Of a stretch of 6,052 bases of DNA, positions 1 through 4,798 are shown piece by piece. Position numbers and translations under genes: made by a program. A model generated the notes under the pieces. The model was not told the origin of the DNA, did no database searches, and saw nothing but the letters and a program-made list of their open reading frames with translations. The stretch is from Pseudomonadota bacterium (lineage in GTDB: Bacteria; Pseudomonadota; Gammaproteobacteria; Acidithiobacillales; Acidithiobacillaceae), in the NCBI GenBank assembly GCA_021818125.1, contig JAKAFG010000129.1, positions 1-6,052 on the forward strand, read 5' to 3'. The stretch's first letter is position 1, and each line of letters starts with the position of its first letter.

Positions 1-415
1 CGTCCTCTTCCAACTGCCACCCCACTGGAGACGAAATGCCGAACGCCTGGAGGGATTTTTACGGGTGCTGCCCTCCGGACACCGCTACGCCTTCGAGATA
101 CGCGACCCAAGCTGGCATCATCCAGAGATCTACGCGCTACTCAAGGCCTATAACGCCGCCTTTTGCATCTTCGACATCGCGGGTTTTCAATCTCCCATCC
201 AACTGACGACCGATTTCGCCTATATCCGGCTGCACGGCCCCAGCCTCGCCGCTTATGCCGGCTGCTACACGACTGAGGCCCTTCGGGCTTGGGCGGCGCG
301 CATCCGGACTTGGGATCTGCGCACCGTTTATGTCTACTTCGACAATGACCAGGCCGCCTACGCCACCCACAATGCTTTGGAGCTCATGGGAATACTCGGA
401 CTATCGAGTCCTTGA
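1..415 (+). CDS. DUF72 (YecE-like) family protein, 5'-truncated by the window edge
   Basis: The frame is open from the first full codon at base 2 and ends at TGA 413-415, so the visible 137 residues are the C-terminal part of a longer protein whose start lies outside the window. An internal GTG at 65 is not the real start, because the residues before it (LFQLPPHWRRNAERLEGFL) are typical of the family. Supporting blocks are YAFEIRDPSWHHPEIYALL, then FAYIRLHGP, then VYVYFDNDQAAYATHNALEL near the end; the RLHGP and YVYFDND blocks are recurrent in DUF72 (TIM-barrel fold, YecE family). The biochemical function of the family is not established, and no reaction is claimed. The gene ends cleanly and is followed within a few bases by a pgpA relic in the same direction. 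Confidence 0.9.
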   Translation, partial: VLFQLPPHWRRNAERLEGFLRVLPSGHRYAFEIRDPSWHHPEIYALLKAYNAAFCIFDIAGFQSPIQLTTDFAYIRLHGPSLAAYAGCYTTEALRAWAARIRTWDLRTVYVYFDNDQAAYATHNALELMGILGLSSP

Positions 416-691
416 ATTCGGGACGGGTTATTATTCCGTCCGCCATTGTCTGGGACGAATGGCCGGCTTTTTCCCGACCCTATGGGCGCTGCCCTTTTCC
501 TGGTGGACCCTGACGGCGGGTTTTCTCTTCTTGAGGTTTTTCGATATGCTCAACCCATGGCCCATATCCAGGCTTGACCGGCGTATTTGCACGGAGGACC
601 GGGTATCATGTTGGATGACCTCGCGGCAACGTTGTCGGCGATGTTGATTCTGCGGACCCTGCTCTTAGAAACCGTGTCTCAGGCCGGTTAG
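416..691 (+). pseudogene. pgpA: Phosphatidylglycerophosphatase A remnant (C-terminal half, two frameshifts)
   Basis: PgpA removes phosphate from phosphatidylglycerophosphate at the inner membrane during phosphatidylglycerol synthesis. Three consecutive frames must be joined to read it. Frame A (about 430-459) gives SAIVWDE, the acidic motif of the family. Frame B (459-587) gives MAGFFPTLWALPFSWWTL, then FLFLRFFDMLNPWPISRLDRRI. Frame C (590-691) gives HGGPGIMLDDLAATLSAM and ends at TAG 689-691. The first shift fits loss of one A (GAA ATG collapsed to GAATG at 457-461); the second fits two extra bases (588-589) between RRI and HGG. The first half of the protein, roughly 80 residues, is missing: DUF72 ends immediately upstream. 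The relic ends 4 bp before the thpR start, suggesting it was once in that operon. A working pgpA copy or another PGP phosphatase is presumably elsewhere. Recognition is strong; sequencing error is possible for the shifts but does not explain the missing half. Confidence 0.85.
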
Positions 692-695
692 GGCG

Positions 696-1202
696 ATGGG
701 GGAACGACGTTTTTTCTTTGCCGCCTGGCCGCCGACTGACGTGCTTTCCGCCTTGCGCCTGCGCCTGGCTCAGTTCCACCAACGGGACTGGCCGCCGGCC
801 GGTCGCTGCGAACTCCCCCAGCGCTGGCATCTTACCCTTTTTTATTTAGGGGCGTCCGACCCTACCCGCTTGCAAAAACGTCTGGATGATTTATGGCCGG
901 GGCCGTTCCCGATCACCCTCGGCTTCGATAGAATAGGGGCATTCAGGGGCGGCCGGGTGCTATGGATCGGTGGCCAGGAGGCACCGTCGGCATTGACGCA
1001 ATGGCGGCGGGGGTGGTTGGCGGAAGACGGCGTCGAGGCAAGTCCGTTTCTACCCCATGTCACCCTGCTGCGGTCACCTCGTCCTTGGTCCTGGGAGGAA
1101 AAGTCCATCGAGCCTTTATACTGGACCCTGCAGGAATTGACGCTGGTGGCATCCAGCGGCGGACAGTACACCGTGCTGCGTCGCTGGCCAATGGTTTCTT
1201 GA
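696..1202 (+). CDS. thpR: RNA 2',3'-cyclic phosphodiesterase / 2'-5' RNA ligase (LigT/ThpR family)
   Basis: This is a complete 168-residue protein, the usual size for the bacterial LigT/ThpR branch of the 2H phosphoesterase superfamily. Both catalytic HxTx tetrapeptides are present: H45-L-T-L (in RWHLTLFYLG) and H121-V-T-L (in FLPHVTLLRS), with the usual spacing. The N-terminal block RRFFFAAWPP is the typical first strand. Known family members hydrolyse 2',3'-cyclic phosphate on RNA ends and can ligate 2'-5' linkages in vitro; they are cytosolic and their physiological role is unclear. ATG 696 is chosen because it places the FFAAWPP strand at the amino end; AGGG at 690-693 is a close but plausible ribosome site and overlaps the stop of the pgpA relic. 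It faces sixA convergently, with 23 bp between the stops and no clear intrinsic terminator. Confidence 0.93.
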   Translation: MGERRFFFAAWPPTDVLSALRLRLAQFHQRDWPPAGRCELPQRWHLTLFYLGASDPTRLQKRLDDLWPGPFPITLGFDRIGAFRGGRVLWIGGQEAPSALTQWRRGWLAEDGVEASPFLPHVTLLRSPRPWSWEEKSIEPLYWTLQELTLVASSGGQYTVLRRWPMVS

Positions 1203-1225
1203 AGTGCCGCCCTGGCCATCTCGGC

Positions 1226-1708
1226 TCAGCGGTCTGCAAGACCAGTCAGCGCCTTGGGATGGGCGTACCAACGCAGCGTACCGCTCAAAGCGCCATCCTC
1301 ATCCAGGTCAATCGCCAGCGCTGCTGCGGTCTTGATCGGCAGCACGGCACCAGCGAGCCGTTCGGCCCAGCTTCCCAGATGGGGTTGATGACCCACCAGG
1401 ATCAAGACCTTGGGCTGAGGATCCAGGTTCTGCCAATCGCTGGCGAGGGCATCCAGATCACCCGCCGATATGGCGTCGTGCTCCCGAATCTTTTTAACCT
1501 TAAAGGCGTTAGCGAGGATATCGGCGGTCTGGCGGGCACGTGGCAAAGGGCTGGTCCAGATCACGACTTTCCCTGACACGCAAAGTCGCAATCCTTTCGC
1601 CATGCCCTTTACCACCGAACGTCCTGTGGCGGTCAGCTCCCGCTCATCATCAGAGGACCGCAGCGTCGGGTCTTCCGCCTTACCATGCCGCACCAATACG
1701 AGTTGCAT
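1226..1708 (-). CDS. sixA: Phosphohistidine phosphatase SixA
   Basis: The product is a 160-residue single-domain histidine phosphatase. R7-H8-G9 in LVLVRHGKAED carries the nucleophilic histidine; TSPLPRARQTADIL (about 52-65) supplies the phosphate-binding arginine; H107 in LVGHQPHLG is the second catalytic histidine. In Escherichia coli SixA removes phosphate from histidine on phosphorelay or phosphotransferase proteins; the target here is unknown. An open frame extends 22 codons further upstream to 1774, but ATG 1708 is preferred: it puts the first beta strand directly at the N-terminus as in the family, and GGGGGAGG lies about 10 bases ahead of it. The gene is divergent from the SHOCT protein gene, sharing the 1709-1910 interval, and convergent with thpR. 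Confidence 0.93.
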   Translation of the reverse strand: MQLVLVRHGKAEDPTLRSSDDERELTATGRSVVKGMAKGLRLCVSGKVVIWTSPLPRARQTADILANAFKVKKIREHDAISAGDLDALASDWQNLDPQPKVLILVGHQPHLGSWAERLAGAVLPIKTAAALAIDLDEDGALSGTLRWYAHPKALTGLADR

Positions 1709-1717
1709 AGTCTTTAT
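1709..1717 (-). promoter_or_regulatory. Spacer between the sixA ribosome site and its start
   Basis: On the minus strand the bases leading into ATG 1708 read GGGGGAGGAATAAAGACT. The purine-rich GGAGG lies just beyond this spacer at a normal distance. This strong Shine-Dalgarno decides for ATG 1708 over the more upstream in-frame start at 1774. Confidence 0.7.
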
Positions 1718-1766
1718 TCCTCCCCCGCCAGAGCTGATGCGCCTGCGCGCTATCAGCCGGACAATA

Positions 1767-1793
1767 ATGACCAACCTCTGTAAGGTGGGTCAT
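1767..1793. promoter_or_regulatory. Imperfect palindrome, candidate operator between sixA and the SHOCT gene
   Basis: Left arm ATGACCAACCT (1767-1777) and right arm AGGTGGGTCAT (1783-1793) are reverse complements except at one position, with a 5-base centre CTGTA. It lies in the divergent intergenic region, 59 bases upstream of the sixA start and about 118 bases upstream of the SHOCT start. There is no T-tract on either side, so a terminator is unlikely; a dimeric regulator site is the simplest reading. The regulator is unknown and none is encoded nearby. Confidence 0.45.
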
Positions 1794-1864
1794 GGCCGTC
1801 ATCCACAGGGCGATTTTACCGGTTTGCATAATCAATTACGAGAGATAGCGGAACAAAACCGAAC

Positions 1865-1870
1865 TATACT
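1865..1870 (+). promoter_or_regulatory. Possible -10 element (TATACT) ahead of the SHOCT gene
   Basis: TATACT at 1865-1870 matches a sigma-70 -10 at five of six positions and sits 40 bases upstream of ATG 1911. No good -35 hexamer is found 16-18 bases before it (GAGATA at 1842-1847), so if used it may need an activator. Weak call. Confidence 0.3.
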
Positions 1871-1910
1871 TGCTTCGGGGAGAGTTGTTCCCGCGACAGG
1901 AGATCCGTTG

Positions 1911-2324
1911 ATGAACCGTATAGATACATCACAGCGAAAAAAGGGAATCCGGATAGCCGCCACGGCGGGCTTCCTGATGGCGACGGCGCCTGCCTTGGCC
2001 TTGGCACAGACGACCACCAACACGCCAGGCCCAACGTTAGATTTTTATCCCGGCCCGGACATGATGGGGAGTTGGGGTCCCGGCATGATGGGCGCTTTTG
2101 GACTGTTTTGGGGGTTGCTGTGCCTGCTGGCCCTCGTGGGGATCGTGGGCGGCATTCTGTTTCTGATCCGCGGGGCTTTTGCATGCAGGCATCGCCATGG
2201 GTGCCGGAGCGGCATGGCCGACAACGGAAATGCCGCCGCCCTCAAACTCCTGGACGAGCGCTATGCGCGCGGCGAGATCCAGCGTGATGAGTGGCTTGAA
2301 AAGCGGGGGGATCTGGGAAAATGA
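1911..2324 (+). CDS. Met-rich SHOCT-domain membrane protein
   Basis: The open frame runs on from far upstream, but ATG 1911 is the sensible start: AGGAG at 1898-1902 sits 8 bases ahead and a signal sequence begins there. The 137-residue product has a basic N-terminus (RKKGIR), a hydrophobic signal segment (about 16-32, ending ALALAQ), a Met/Gly-rich segment MMGSWGPGMMG (51-61), one strong transmembrane helix (about 63-87), a Cys/His cluster CRHRHGC (92-98), and a C-terminal SHOCT motif (about 108-135: ALKLLDERYARGEIQRDEWLEK). SHOCT is a short oligomerisation-type motif common at the ends of small membrane proteins; no enzyme activity is known. Similar Met-rich SHOCT proteins often occur near copper-handling genes, so a role in metal or envelope stress is an inference only. 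Its stop overlaps the next start (ATGA), so the two are probably co-translated. Confidence 0.8.
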   Translation: MNRIDTSQRKKGIRIAATAGFLMATAPALALAQTTTNTPGPTLDFYPGPDMMGSWGPGMMGAFGLFWGLLCLLALVGIVGGILFLIRGAFACRHRHGCRSGMADNGNAAALKLLDERYARGEIQRDEWLEKRGDLGK

Positions 2325-2662
2325 GCGCATATAAGAGATGGCGAGCAGTATGGGCGGTGGGATGGCTCGCGGTCCTGAGTGGTTGTGTGGTGGCACCTGG
2401 ACCTGCCTATGTGCAGGGGCCGGTTCCTGGGGCCGTCGTCGTGCCTGGGCCGCCGCCGCCTCTGCCGGTGATAGTGGCTCCACCAGCTCCGGCAATGGGC
2501 ATGGTATGGATGCCAGGGACTTGGATTTGGCGGGGACAATGGGTATGGGGGCCGGGGCGTTGGGTCTATCCACCCTATCCCTACGCCCGCTGGGTGCCGG
2601 ACCACTGGTGGCATAGAGATGGGCGCTGGTTCTGGGGCCGGGGCCACTGGATGAGGCGCTAG
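2321..2662 (+). CDS. Trp-rich WxxGxW-repeat lipoprotein
   Basis: The 113-residue protein starts at an ATG that overlaps the SHOCT gene stop by 4 bases, indicating translational coupling. The N-terminus is a lipoprotein signal: basic MSAYKRWR, a hydrophobic core, and the lipobox LSGC with Cys22 as the acylation site. A Pro/Val/Gly-rich linker (about 23-60) follows, then a domain with many tryptophans: WMPGTW (63-68), WGPGRW (76-81) and WGRGHW (105-110) fit WxxGxW exactly, with diverged copies IWRGQW (69-74) and WVPDHW (91-96). Small envelope proteins with this repeat are widespread in proteobacteria, and their function is not established. The residue after Cys22 is Val, not Asp, so outer-membrane sorting is expected. 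It likely acts in the same envelope process as the SHOCT protein. Confidence 0.82.
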   Translation: MSAYKRWRAVWAVGWLAVLSGCVVAPGPAYVQGPVPGAVVVPGPPPPLPVIVAPPAPAMGMVWMPGTWIWRGQWVWGPGRWVYPPYPYARWVPDHWWHRDGRWFWGRGHWMRR

Positions 2663-2668
2663 CCGCCT
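2652..2668 (+). repeat. Short perfect inverted repeat at the lipoprotein gene stop
   Basis: AGGCG and CGCCT flank CTAGC, in which the stop TAG (2660-2662) lies. The stem is only 5 bp and no T-run follows, so it is at best a weak 3'-end hairpin. Confidence 0.25.
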
Positions 2669-2783
2669 ATGTCTTGGTACCAGCGACGACTGGCGCATGC
2701 AGTCCAGCGACGCGCCCGGCCTTTCACCCAGGTCGGCAGCGTGCCGCAGGAATTACCGCACGGATAGGCACTGTGAGGGGGAG

Positions 2784-2882
2784 ATGAAACAACTTTCGCA
2801 ACCAGCCTATCTCAAACGCTGGATCAAGACAGCACGACGCGAATTAGCCTCGGAAGATTACATCTACGATGATGTTTACTGA
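2784..2882 (+). CDS. Possible small ORF, 32 residues, unrecognised
   Basis: From ATG 2784 the product is a basic, amphipathic N-terminal half (YLKRWIKTARRELA) and an acidic/aromatic end (SEDYIYDDVY). No domain is recognised, there is no signal peptide or membrane helix, and translation signals are poor because the purine run touches the start codon. It could be a true small protein, a remnant of an antitoxin-like protein, or chance. Low confidence. Confidence 0.2.
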   Translation: MKQLSQPAYLKRWIKTARRELASEDYIYDDVY

Positions 2883-2914
2883 GGCAACAGCATGTGGAAA
2901 AGATGAAAATACCA

Positions 2915-2938
2915 TATAATATTGACTGGTTATATTGA
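2915..2938 (+). promoter_or_regulatory. AT-rich promoter/operator-like element before the MNT-Fic relic
   Basis: TATAAT at 2915-2920 is a perfect -10 hexamer, but no good -35 lies 16-18 bases upstream. The same stretch carries a direct repeat ATATTGA (2919-2925 and 2932-2938, 13-base period) and short inverted arms AATAT/ATATT (2918-2922 and 2932-2936). Its place, just before GGAGAG (2944-2949) and ATG 2955, suits a toxin-antitoxin promoter with repressor sites. Inference only. Confidence 0.35.
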
Positions 2939-2954
2939 GGACCGGAGAGATGCC

Positions 2955-3017
2955 ATGCGCCCATCGCTCGCGTTTGAGCTTCATCGGAATGTCTTAGTTG
3001 AAAGTTGGTGGGCGTAG
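2955..3017 (+). pseudogene. Start of an MNT-type nucleotidyltransferase, truncated after about 12 codons
   Basis: GGAGAG at 2944-2949 stands 5 bases before ATG 2955, and the frame reads MRPSLAFELHRN before changing to unrelated residues and stopping at TAG 3015-3017. An opening of the form MRPSLAxxxHR is characteristic of minimal nucleotidyltransferases (MntA type, normally followed by an RVFGSV core). That core (GSxxxG...DxD) is absent. The simplest reading is that an MNT gene lost its body by deletion and its first codons were joined to the Fic gene behind it. The identification rests on a dozen residues; the alternative is that these residues are the native N-terminus of this Fic protein. 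Confidence 0.4.
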
Positions 3018-3887
3018 TGAATCCTTTTTATGCGAAGCTGGAGCGGATATCAAGGCCACGCTCTTGGCCCAGATCCGCAATCTCTGGACCCACACGTCCA
3101 CGGCGATCGAGGGGAATAGCCTCACACTCGGTTGATACCGCCTTCGTCCTTGAGGAAGGACTTACCGTTGCCGGCAAACCGCTGCGACCATCAGGAAATC
3201 TATGGTCATGCCAAAGCCATAGAGATTGTCTACGCATTGATGGATAAGCAATCATCCCTGCAAGGAAGAGGATTTGTTTGCGCTGCATCGTGCCATACTT
3301 ACTGAAGCGGTAATGGATATCTACAAGCCTGTAGGAAAGTGGGAAAATGAATCTAATTTCACCAACCATATCGGGAATGACGCCGCCAACATCTACGAGA
3401 GTTCCCTGCACCGGAAAAAGTCCCTACATTAATGTCGCAATGGCTGGAAAAGTTGAACGGATTTTGCACAAAGCCCTTAATGGGGACCAATGCGGTGGAA
3501 GCATATGCGGGTCTTCATCTCGATTTCGTCACGATCCGCCCCTTTTTTGACGGTAATGGCCGGGTGGCGCGTCTGATTGCCAATCTTCCCGTTCTACGCT
3601 CAGGTTTCCCGCCTATTGTGGTACCCACAGAAGCCCGTCAGGAATATAAAAGATCGATATCCGACTATCAAACCACCATTCCTGAACTGGAGGGGTTAGA
3701 AACCCTGTCTGATCTTCCCGACAACCTGGAAAGGGATCGCTTCAGAGGCTTGTGTCGTGGCTATTGGGAACCGACCCAGGCATTGTTACGGGAGGCGATG
3801 GAAGTGCAGGAAAAAAGAAATGTCAAACGATCCGCCGCGCCAGGGTACGAAGAGGGCCACGACACGGGTGATAATTTCGGCAGGTAG
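3018..3887 (+). pseudogene. Fic-family AMP-transferase pseudogene (four frameshifts, catalytic His replaced by Arg)
   Basis: Fic enzymes usually transfer AMP to target-protein hydroxyls. Joining frames gives a near full-length Fic protein: EAGADIKATLLAQIRNLWTH (from 3034); STAIEGNSLTL, containing the inhibitory-helix signature SxxxEG (S 3097-3099, E 3109-3111); DTAFVLEEGLTVAGKPL (from 3134); DHQEIYGHAKAIEIVYALMD (from 3186); EEDLFALHRAILTEAVMDIY (from 3268); FPAPEKVPTLMSQWLEKLNG (from 3402); then an unbroken C-terminal half to TAG 3887. Shifts fall near 3131-3133, 3185, 3261 and 3400. The active loop reads RPFFDGNGRVAR where HPFxxGNGRxxR is expected: codon 3537-3539 is CGC (Arg), one transition from CAC. 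The 3' part from ATG 3432 stays open for 151 codons but lacks the inhibitory helix and the catalytic His, so it should be inactive. It is convergent with the higA relic. Confidence 0.88.
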
Positions 3888-3990
3888 GTCGATTTCACTT
3901 GTTCATTGACAGAAGGGATCATTTTGGCATTTGACAAGTCACCTTCCCCCATAACCAGGCAGAATGCATCATTCCGTCGCATGCCCTGAT
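3888..3990. other. Convergent intergenic spacer between the fic and higA relics
   Basis: About 100 bases separate the two 3' ends. The only symmetric element is TGACAAGTCA (3932-3941, 4-bp arms). No T-tract terminator is seen on either strand. Confidence 0.4.
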
Positions 3991-4297
3991 CTAAGCCATC
4001 ATCAGACGGTCAAGGGGAGCGTGCTTGACCTTTGGGGATCCGGCTTGGCGAGCTTGCCAAAGATCATAGGCTGCCTGCTGGGCAATCCAGGCATCCGCAC
4101 GGCTGCCGTTCTCGACTCCGAGCCATCCTTCGAGGCGTAGAGCCATCTCTGGAGAAATCCTAGCAATTCCATTGAGCACTCGGGACAGAGTAGAGCGCGT
4201 CACACCGAGTTGTTCGGCCGCATCCGTTACCGTCAATCCTAGAGCGGGCAAGATATCGTCCCGCAGGATTAGTCCAAGATGTGGTGGGTTTGTACAT
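3991..4297 (-). pseudogene. higA: HigA-family antitoxin with a one-base frameshift near its start
   Basis: HigA is an XRE-type antitoxin that binds its operator and neutralises HigB. From ATG 4297 the native frame should read MYNPPHLGLILRDDILPALG, but three T's on the plus strand at 4289-4291 (AAA in the coding sense) hold one base too many, so translation from this ATG leaves the family frame after residue 3. Removing one A restores the protein through to TAG 3991. Downstream the helix-turn-helix (LTVTDAAEQLGVTRSTLSRV), SPEMALRLEGWLGVENG and AAYDLWQARQAG blocks are intact. The family frame stays open from TTG 4251 (MPALGLTV..., 86 residues), which keeps the HTH but lacks the first strand/helix of about 15 residues; no good ribosome site is seen there. 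It may be a true mutation or a homopolymer sequencing error. Its toxin partner is gutted. Confidence 0.82.
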
Positions 4298-4301
4298 AGG
4301 G

Positions 4302-4358
4302 CTCATGGTTCTCGTCCAGATTCAGCGGTAGCCCTTTGTAGCGGAAGCTCTTGATCAT
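4302..4358 (-). pseudogene. higB: HigB toxin remnant: first ten codons joined to a tail-like stub
   Basis: Minus-strand ATG 4358 opens with MIKSFRYKGL, the standard beginning of HigB/RelE-fold mRNA interferases of the higBA type. It then jumps to PLNLDENHE, which resembles only the last few codons of such toxins, right at the point where the higA start follows. About 70-80 residues of body, with all catalytic residues, are missing. The chimeric frame runs into higA out of frame and stops at TAA 4269-4271, giving a 29-residue peptide with no expected activity. Gene order toxin-then-antitoxin and the tight spacing to ATG 4297 agree with higBA. The head is a confident match; the tail is less certain because it is so short. 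Confidence 0.7.
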
Positions 4359-4444
4359 GGCATATTGTGCTGCGTGACGCTACGACCGATGACACTTTGG
4401 AAATCGCCGGGCAGACAGGGGTGTAGCAGGTCCTGGGAAACACT
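4359..4444. other. Divergent spacer between higB relic and Phd-PIN operon
   Basis: No gene is seen. ACACTTTG occurs twice in direct orientation (4392-4399 and 4440-4447), the second copy overlapping the -35 of the phd promoter. No convincing minus-strand promoter or ribosome site for higB is visible. Confidence 0.4.
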
Positions 4445-4473
4445 TTGACCGGATAATATAGTACGATCATAAT
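4445..4473 (+). promoter_or_regulatory. Sigma-70-type promoter of the Phd-PIN operon
   Basis: TTGACC (4445-4450) and CATAAT (4468-4473) are separated by 17 bases, each with five of six consensus bases. Transcription would begin around 4480, leaving a short leader with GGAGAG (4495-4500) before ATG 4505. The -10 lies inside the palindrome at 4464-4478. Confidence 0.65.
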
Positions 4474-4478
4474 GATCG
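4464..4478. promoter_or_regulatory. Perfect palindrome overlapping the -10: candidate Phd autoregulatory operator
   Basis: CGATCAT (4464-4470) and ATGATCG (4472-4478) are exact reverse complements around a single A. The site covers the -10 hexamer of the operon promoter, the classical position for repression by a Phd/YefM antitoxin or its toxin complex. The binding protein is inferred from position. Confidence 0.6.
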
Positions 4479-4504
4479 ATATGATTCAATTCATGGAGAG
4501 TGCT

Positions 4505-4792
4505 ATGATCACAGAGACAAATGCGGTCAAGTTCCGCCAGAACCTTGGGGAAATGCTCAATCAGGTTCAATATCGGCACGATAGCGTGGTCATTAACAAA
4601 GACGGCAAAGCCGTAGCGGCATTGGTCGATGCACGGCTTTTTACGCGCATTCGTCGCATGCAGGCGCGCTTCGATGCGCTTTGCCAACGGCTGGAGTTGG
4701 GCTTTTCCTCTGTGCCTGAAGCGGAAGGAATGGCGGAGATTGATGCGACCGTTGCACAAGTGCGATCGGAAGCCCGCGGACGAACAGCCTAA
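4505..4792 (+). CDS. Phd/YefM-family antitoxin
   Basis: The 95-residue protein shows the Phd/YefM fold in its N-terminal half: MITETNAVKFRQNLGEMLNQ, then the strand-turn-strand VVINKDGKAVAALVD (about 28-42), which forms the DNA-binding dimer in this family. The C-terminal half is helical and charged (RIRRMQARFDALCQRLE ... EIDATVAQVRSEARG), as expected of the toxin-wrapping tail. ATG 4505 is chosen because GGAGAG ends 4 bases upstream and the family N-terminus starts there; an in-frame ATG at 4472 lies within the promoter palindrome and would be upstream of the expected transcript start. The gene stops 6 bases before the PIN toxin, so the two form one operon. It should neutralise the PIN protein and repress its own promoter. 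No damage is seen. Confidence 0.9.
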   Translation: MITETNAVKFRQNLGEMLNQVQYRHDSVVINKDGKAVAALVDARLFTRIRRMQARFDALCQRLELGFSSVPEAEGMAEIDATVAQVRSEARGRTA

Positions 4793-4798
4793 GCATTT

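Larger units (their letters stand above)
2663..2949 (+). other. Stretch without a confident gene; two very short open frames
   Basis: Nothing of normal gene length is supported here. Two small frames are visible. The first, 2669-2767, would give 32 residues beginning MSWYQRRLAHAVQRR with no ribosome site. The second, from ATG 2784 to TGA 2882, would give 32 residues beginning MKQLSQPAYLKRWIKTARRE and ending SEDYIYDDVY; the purine run GAGGGGGAG abuts its ATG too closely for a normal Shine-Dalgarno. The second looks protein-like in composition (basic helix, then acidic/aromatic tail) and continues GNSMWKR in the same frame past its TGA, so it may be a fragment of something larger. I do not recognise either. 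The 3' part is AT-rich and promoter-like. Confidence 0.4.

Noticed and set aside
255..647. Long plus-strand frame of 130 codons across the DUF72 end
   Set aside because: Its first half is an out-of-frame shadow of DUF72; only the part after about 459 is meaningful, as the middle piece of the pgpA relic.
1203..1225. Bidirectional terminator between thpR and sixA
   Set aside because: The 23 bases hold no stable hairpin followed by a T-run on either strand.
962..1576. 204-codon plus-strand frame
   Set aside because: It lies over thpR and antisense to sixA, both with clear catalytic motifs; its own translation matches nothing recognisable.
1470..1910. N-terminal extension of the SHOCT gene frame
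   Set aside because: It runs antisense to sixA and through the divergent intergenic region. ATG 1911 has a ribosome site and a signal peptide directly after it.
2037..2698. Minus-strand frames of 178 and 145 codons rich in Pro, His and Arg
   Set aside because: They are antisense shadows of the Gly/Trp/Pro-rich SHOCT and lipoprotein genes; the composition is what such shadows produce.
2911..2950. TTGACT (2922-2927) as a -35 box
   Set aside because: No -10-like hexamer is found 16-18 bases downstream; that position is occupied by the ribosome site and start codon.
3761..3982. Minus-strand 73-codon frame (MRRNDAFCLVMGEGDL...)
   Set aside because: About half is antisense to the intact Fic 3' end, no family is recognised and no ribosome site is seen.
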